From positions 1-61,887 of the forward strand of contig NZ_LZLV01000057.1 of assembly GCF_001673405.1 (NCBI RefSeq): DNA of 61,887 bases. Direction: 5' to 3'. The notes under the pieces are model-generated. The model searched no databases. It had not been told where the DNA came from and saw only the letters and a list, made by a program, of their open reading frames with translations. Source of the DNA: Mycobacterium sp. 1245111.1 (GTDB taxonomy: Bacteria; Actinomycetota; Actinomycetes; Mycobacteriales; Mycobacteriaceae). Below, in pieces: positions 58,292 through 61,887 of the stretch. A program made the translations under genes and the position numbers. The stretch's first letter is position 1. Every line of letters begins with the position of its first letter.

Positions 58292-59184
58292 CGAAACGCG
58301 AAGTGGCTCAGTGCATCACTGGTGCGCTGTGGTTCTGCGCGGATCTCGTCGACCACGGCGCCGAGATCTGCCAGGCTGTCGATGCGGTGAACACCGGGGC
58401 GCGGCAGTAGCGCCCGGGCCCACTCGTTGCCGTCGACAACGCTGCCGGTCAGGATGACGGGCCGGCCGTGGGCGACGGCGGCACGAGCCTGCCCGCGTGT
58501 TCCGCTTGTCTCGCCGGCTTCGACGACGATGGTGGCCAGCCCATAGCCCGACATCAGGGCGTTGCGCATTGGGAAACTGTATTTCTGCGGTGTCGCGTCC
58601 GGCCAAAACTGCGATAGCACCAGGCCTTTAGCGGCGATAGCGGCTTGGAGGTCTCTGTTTTGCGGCGGGTAGGACACGGTGGAGCCGGTGCCGATGAATG
58701 CCACTGTGCGGCCGCCGGCGGCCAGCGCAGCGGTGTGCGCTGCAGCGTCGATTCCCGCCGCCAACCCCGCGATGACTGTCAAACCTTCAGACACCAGGAA
58801 GTTCGCGATTTTCGCGGCGACGTCCTTGCCTCGATCGGACGCTTTGCGCGCCCCGACCACTGACATGCCCTGATCATCCGGCACGACCTCGCCTTGGGCG
58901 AAGAGGAAGGGCGGGGTCTCGAGGATGTCGCGCAGCTGGTGCGGATAGTCCTCGTCGAGCACGCTGATGAAGTTCAGGTCTTCCTGATCCCAGGCGGCGA
59001 GGTCGGTTTCGGCGTCGGCCAGGGCGGCGGTGGCGACGGGAGACGGGATCAGCTGCTCGGGATTGAAGTGGTCCCAGACGGCGATGGCGCTTCCGACTTC
59101 CAGGACCTTCTCGGTGAGCTTCGGCCAGCTCAGGCCATCCGGGCGGGTGCGAAGGAGGGCGACTAGGGCGACATGCTCATTCAC
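58288..59184 (-). CDS. DprA-like DNA-processing protein
   Basis: A 298-aa protein. Typical DprA motifs are VVGARKASDRG, AGLAAGIDAAAHTAALA, FIGTGSTVSYPPQN and TSGTRGQARAAVAHGRPV. An N-terminal helical region matches the usual DprA length, while a C-terminal winged helix is missing. DprA loads RecA onto single-stranded DNA. It is translationally coupled to the phosphoribosyltransferase gene. Confidence 0.85.
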   Translation of the reverse strand: MNEHVALVALLRTRPDGLSWPKLTEKVLEVGSAIAVWDHFNPEQLIPSPVATAALADAETDLAAWDQEDLNFISVLDEDYPHQLRDILETPPFLFAQGEVVPDDQGMSVVGARKASDRGKDVAAKIANFLVSEGLTVIAGLAAGIDAAAHTAALAAGGRTVAFIGTGSTVSYPPQNRDLQAAIAAKGLVLSQFWPDATPQKYSFPMRNALMSGYGLATIVVEAGETSGTRGQARAAVAHGRPVILTGSVVDGNEWARALLPRPGVHRIDSLADLGAVVDEIRAEPQRTSDALSHFAFR

Positions 59185-59571
59185 CGTCTTTCCTCCCTCG
59201 TGTTCGCCGGCAGCCCTGATGATTGTGCTCCGAGGCTAAGACACAACTGCCGAGGCACTCCAGTTCACGGCCTCAGCGAGGCGTGTGCGCGCCGATCGGG
59301 TGTGCTCGGTGGTCGTCCGATCGGCGGACACCGGGCCGAGCCAGTCGACGGCTGGTCGTGGCTAAGGAAGCATGTGCGGGCAGCTAGTGGCCACTTCGCG
59401 CGCACTCGTTGACGGCTCGGTCCACCTGGTCGGCGGCGACGGGAACTGCTGATCGCGGCGCTTGAAACACGTTCCCTGACAGGCGAATAACTAGCCCCCT
59501 GCGCCGCCTGCTCAGCTGGTCCACCGCAGTTTTCGCTCTGCACGTCTTGGTTTCCTCGTACGATGCGGGCC

Positions 59572-61599
59572 ATGCGTTTAAGCGAGGGGCAAGAATTTGC
59601 CGGGTACACCATCGTCCGTCCGCTCGGCTCTGGCGGCATGGGCGAGGTGTACCTGGCCCAACACCCCCGGCTGCCTCGGCAGGACGCGTTGAAGGTTCTG
59701 CCGGCCGAGGTGTCATCCGATGTCGACTACCGGGCCCGATTCGAGCGCGAGGCAGATTTCGCATCCAAGCTGTGGCACCCCCACATCGTCAGCGTTCATG
59801 ACCGCGGCGACCACGACCACCAGCTCTGGATCGCCATGGACTTCGTCGACGGCGACGACGCGGCCCGGTTGCTGGCCAACCGCAACCCCGACGGCATGCC
59901 GGCCGCCCGAGTTGTCGACATCATCACAGCGGTAGCCGGCGCACTCGACTACGCCCACAAACGAGGCCTCCTCCATCGCGACGTGAAGCCGGCCAACATC
60001 ATGCTCACCCACGACGAAGATGAACAACGAATCCTGCTGGCTGACTTCGGAATTGCGCGGACTGTGGAAGACATCGGCGGCCTCACCGCGACGAACATGA
60101 CAATCGGCACGGTCGCCTACGCCGCCCCCGAGCAACTCATGGGCGAACACATCGACGGCCGCGCCGACCAGTACGCGCTGGCCGCAACCGCCTATCACCT
60201 CCTCACCGGCTCGCAGATGTTCCCGAATTCCAACCCCGCCGTCGTGATCAGCCGACATCTCAACGCGGCCCCACCCAAGCTTTCTGACACACATCCCGAG
60301 CTGGCTCCGCTCGATCGAGTCCTGACCCTCGCACTCGCGAAAAGCCCCGAGCAGCGCTTCCGGCTCTGCATGGACTTCGCTCGCGCCCTCAACGACGAGC
60401 TTCGCCAGCCCAGCGCTCACGGACCCGCCACCGCAACGCAGCAAGCACCGGCGCCGGCCAAAATGGTTGACGTCGCAGATCCTGCCGCGGTCGTGCGCTC
60501 TGACGCCGCCACGCAGCAGGCTCCGACACCCCACGCATCCAAGAGCGCTGATGCGCGCGCGGACGACCCACCACAGCGCCTGGGTACTCGAAGGACGTGG
60601 TTGATCGCAGCCGCGATCGGCGCGGTCATCCTGACAGCCGTCATCGTCGCGGTGATGCACCATCAGAGCGGCACTAGCACACAGGCGCGGACAGTCAGTA
60701 GAGACGTTGTCGCCCAACAGATCAGCGCCAAGATGACTGACACGGCCGGCAACAAACCTGACTCAGTGTCCTGCCCGGAAGACCTCAAGGCGCAAATCGG
60801 GGCGCAACTGAACTGCACGATGAAAGTAAAAGGTCAGGACTACAACGTCAACGTGACCGCTACCAGCATTAATGGAGACAAAGTCGACTTCGACACCGCC
60901 GAAACGGTGGACAAAGACGTCGTCGCGCGCCAGGTCAGCGACCGGCTCGCCAACAAGGTTGGGCACAAACCGGACTCGGTTACCTGCCCCGACAACCTCA
61001 AAGGCACGCCAGGAGCCACGCTGCGGTGCGCCCTCACCGACGGCGGCCAAACTTACGGCGTCACAGTAACGGTCGCGGCCGTCGACGCCGGGGAGGTGGG
61101 CTATGGGATACAGGTCGATGACCAAGCGACCACTGCGCCCGCCGGCGCAAACGGTTACTCCAGTCTGCTGATCACAGCGCAAGACATCGACATCACTGGC
61201 GACACTTTCACCATGTCTCCCCCAGTCGACAACCCAAACGGAAAGACCGGCGTCGCAGCAGTCTTCAGCAACCAAAGCGACACACGCGAACTCGGCGACA
61301 CCATCATGATCCTGCCCGACCCGACCGCGGCCGCGACCGCGGTCCAGCGCGCGAAGGCCGCGATCGGCGGCAACGTGATCGGTCAGCTACAGCCCATCAC
61401 TGTCGGCGACGGCGGAACGATCGCGCAGGGCCCCTCACCAGACGGCTCAAAAGCAGTGACCGTCATGATCTTCGCCCAAGGCAGAGCCTTCGTCACACTG
61501 GAATTCGACAGCAAACCCGGAGATCCGGTGCCGCCCAACGTCACCACGAACATCGCCATGAAACAAGCGGCCGCAATCGCTGCACGCCTCGCGAAATGA
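59572..61599 (+). CDS. Receptor Ser/Thr kinase with DUF4333-type repeats
   Basis: A 675-aa kinase. Kinase motifs are [32 protein letters not shown] and APEQL. A Pro/Ala linker leads to a membrane span ([19 protein letters not shown], residues ~343-362). Two DUF4333-type repeats follow, each with a Cys pair ([34 protein letters not shown]), and a C-terminal PknH-sensor-like domain. ATG at 59572; a GTG three codons upstream is possible. Second receptor kinase in the window. Confidence 0.9.
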   Translation: MRLSEGQEFAGYTIVRPLGSGGMGEVYLAQHPRLPRQDALKVLPAEVSSDVDYRARFEREADFASKLWHPHIVSVHDRGDHDHQLWIAMDFVDGDDAARLLANRNPDGMPAARVVDIITAVAGALDYAHKRGLLHRDVKPANIMLTHDEDEQRILLADFGIARTVEDIGGLTATNMTIGTVAYAAPEQLMGEHIDGRADQYALAATAYHLLTGSQMFPNSNPAVVISRHLNAAPPKLSDTHPELAPLDRVLTLALAKSPEQRFRLCMDFARALNDELRQPSAHGPATATQQAPAPAKMVDVADPAAVVRSDAATQQAPTPHASKSADARADDPPQRLGTRRTWLIAAAIGAVILTAVIVAVMHHQSGTSTQARTVSRDVVAQQISAKMTDTAGNKPDSVSCPEDLKAQIGAQLNCTMKVKGQDYNVNVTATSINGDKVDFDTAETVDKDVVARQVSDRLANKVGHKPDSVTCPDNLKGTPGATLRCALTDGGQTYGVTVTVAAVDAGEVGYGIQVDDQATTAPAGANGYSSLLITAQDIDITGDTFTMSPPVDNPNGKTGVAAVFSNQSDTRELGDTIMILPDPTAAATAVQRAKAAIGGNVIGQLQPITVGDGGTIAQGPSPDGSKAVTVMIFAQGRAFVTLEFDSKPGDPVPPNVTTNIAMKQAAAIAARLAK

Positions 61600-61630
61600 C
61601 GACAACGCGGAACCGACTACCGGTTCATCC

Positions 61631-61887
61631 TTAGTTCCGGTTGTTACCGAACAGGCGCGACTGCAGGACCTGCTTCCAGTGAACCTCACGGGCGAGGACC
61701 CGCTTGTTGTCAGTGCTGAGCACCATCGGATCGAGCAGCGCGAACCGCAGGTTTTTCAGCGTGTAGTCCTCCCCTTTGTCTTGCACCAGGGCTTTCAGTG
61801 CCACGTTGCCGGGGACTGTCGCAATAAGGGTGTAAACGGCCTGATCGGCCCCGGTGTGTCGGGGCCGGAAAGGTCGCCTGATGACCG
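61631..61887 (-). CDS. C-terminal fragment of a gene running off the window
   Basis: At least 85 codons read leftward from the window edge to a TAA at 61631. The visible part (AVYTLIATVPGNVALKALVQ; NLRFALLDPMVLSTDNKRV) suggests an alpha/beta domain, and the C-terminus is basic (HWKQVLQSRLFGNNRN). The start is outside the window. No family recognised. Confidence 0.55.
   Translation of the reverse strand, partial: VIRRPFRPRHTGADQAVYTLIATVPGNVALKALVQDKGEDYTLKNLRFALLDPMVLSTDNKRVLAREVHWKQVLQSRLFGNNRN

Noticed and set aside
1..61887. CRISPR arrays near the type IV genes
   Set aside because: I looked for regularly spaced direct repeats around 10.7-11 kb, 14.4-14.6 kb and 15.3-16.5 kb and in other gaps, and saw none. 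Only the IS21 end has three iterated units, and those are transposase sites.
1..61887. tRNA or rRNA genes and att sites at a tRNA
   Set aside because: No cloverleaf-like segment or GGTTCGAATCC-type T-loop was noticed in the gaps, though this was read by eye only.

Overview
The window is high-GC DNA with actinobacterial, most likely Mycobacterium, gene content: two EspR-like regulators, a PknD-like kinase with a beta-propeller sensor, a second receptor kinase with two extracellular DUF4333-type repeats, an Rv3717-like amidase and an MbcT/MbcA-like toxin-antitoxin pair. The dense runs of small unknown genes with ATGA/GTGA overlaps, an FtsK-type translocase, peptidoglycan hydrolases, nucleases, several toxin-antitoxin pairs and an IS21-family element point to a large plasmid or integrative conjugative element rather than core chromosome. 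I see no replication initiator, relaxase, integrase, rRNA or tRNA in the window.

Layout. 0-4.8 kb: an alpha/beta hydrolase, then an IS21-family element that cuts a small-gene operon. 5.2-6.3 kb: HTH/nucleotidyltransferase toxin-antitoxin pair with an apparently leaderless promoter. 6.3-10.7 kb: a cassette of CPBP membrane protease, ImmA/IrrE metallopeptidase and a DUF6545 (MAB_1171c-type) membrane protein, bounded by a ~43-bp direct repeat and by two EspR-like regulators. 10.9-13.8 kb: csf1-cas11-csf2-csf3, a type IV-B-like CRISPR effector operon with no visible array, adaptation genes, csf4/dinG or cysH; upstream on the same strand are two small genes, an OGG-like glycosylase and a DUF6884-type protein. 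16.3-28.3 kb: small-gene operons, an N-acetylmuramoyl-L-alanine amidase, an FtsK/SpoIIIE-type ATPase, a secreted HNH nuclease, a DEDDh exonuclease and a long helical protein resembling type VII secretion substrates; probably a transfer/secretion module. 28.5-40 kb: ATP-dependent DNA ligase, UvrD-like helicase, a second hydrolase and many small genes, one broken by an in-frame TAG. 40-48.5 kb: second nucleotidyltransferase pair, PknD-like kinase, a large coiled-coil protein, and an AbrB-like/ParE-like pair. 48.6-53.1 kb: an XRE-GNAT-like protein facing a second ImmA-DUF6545 module, this time with a CYP102-like P450 and translationally coupled throughout. 53.3-61.9 kb: TM-anchored HNH nuclease, RES/Xre toxin-antitoxin, NlpC/P60 endopeptidase, a DprA/phosphoribosyltransferase pair, the second receptor kinase, and the 3' end of a further gene.

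The most notable items are the array-less type IV-B-like operon and the duplicated ImmA-DUF6545 modules. The latter share an upstream motif (core CCATGTTACT) at three places, which suggests one regulon in which an EspR-like protein, a metallopeptidase and a membrane protein act together. Function calls rest on motif and family recognition by eye; no database search was run.
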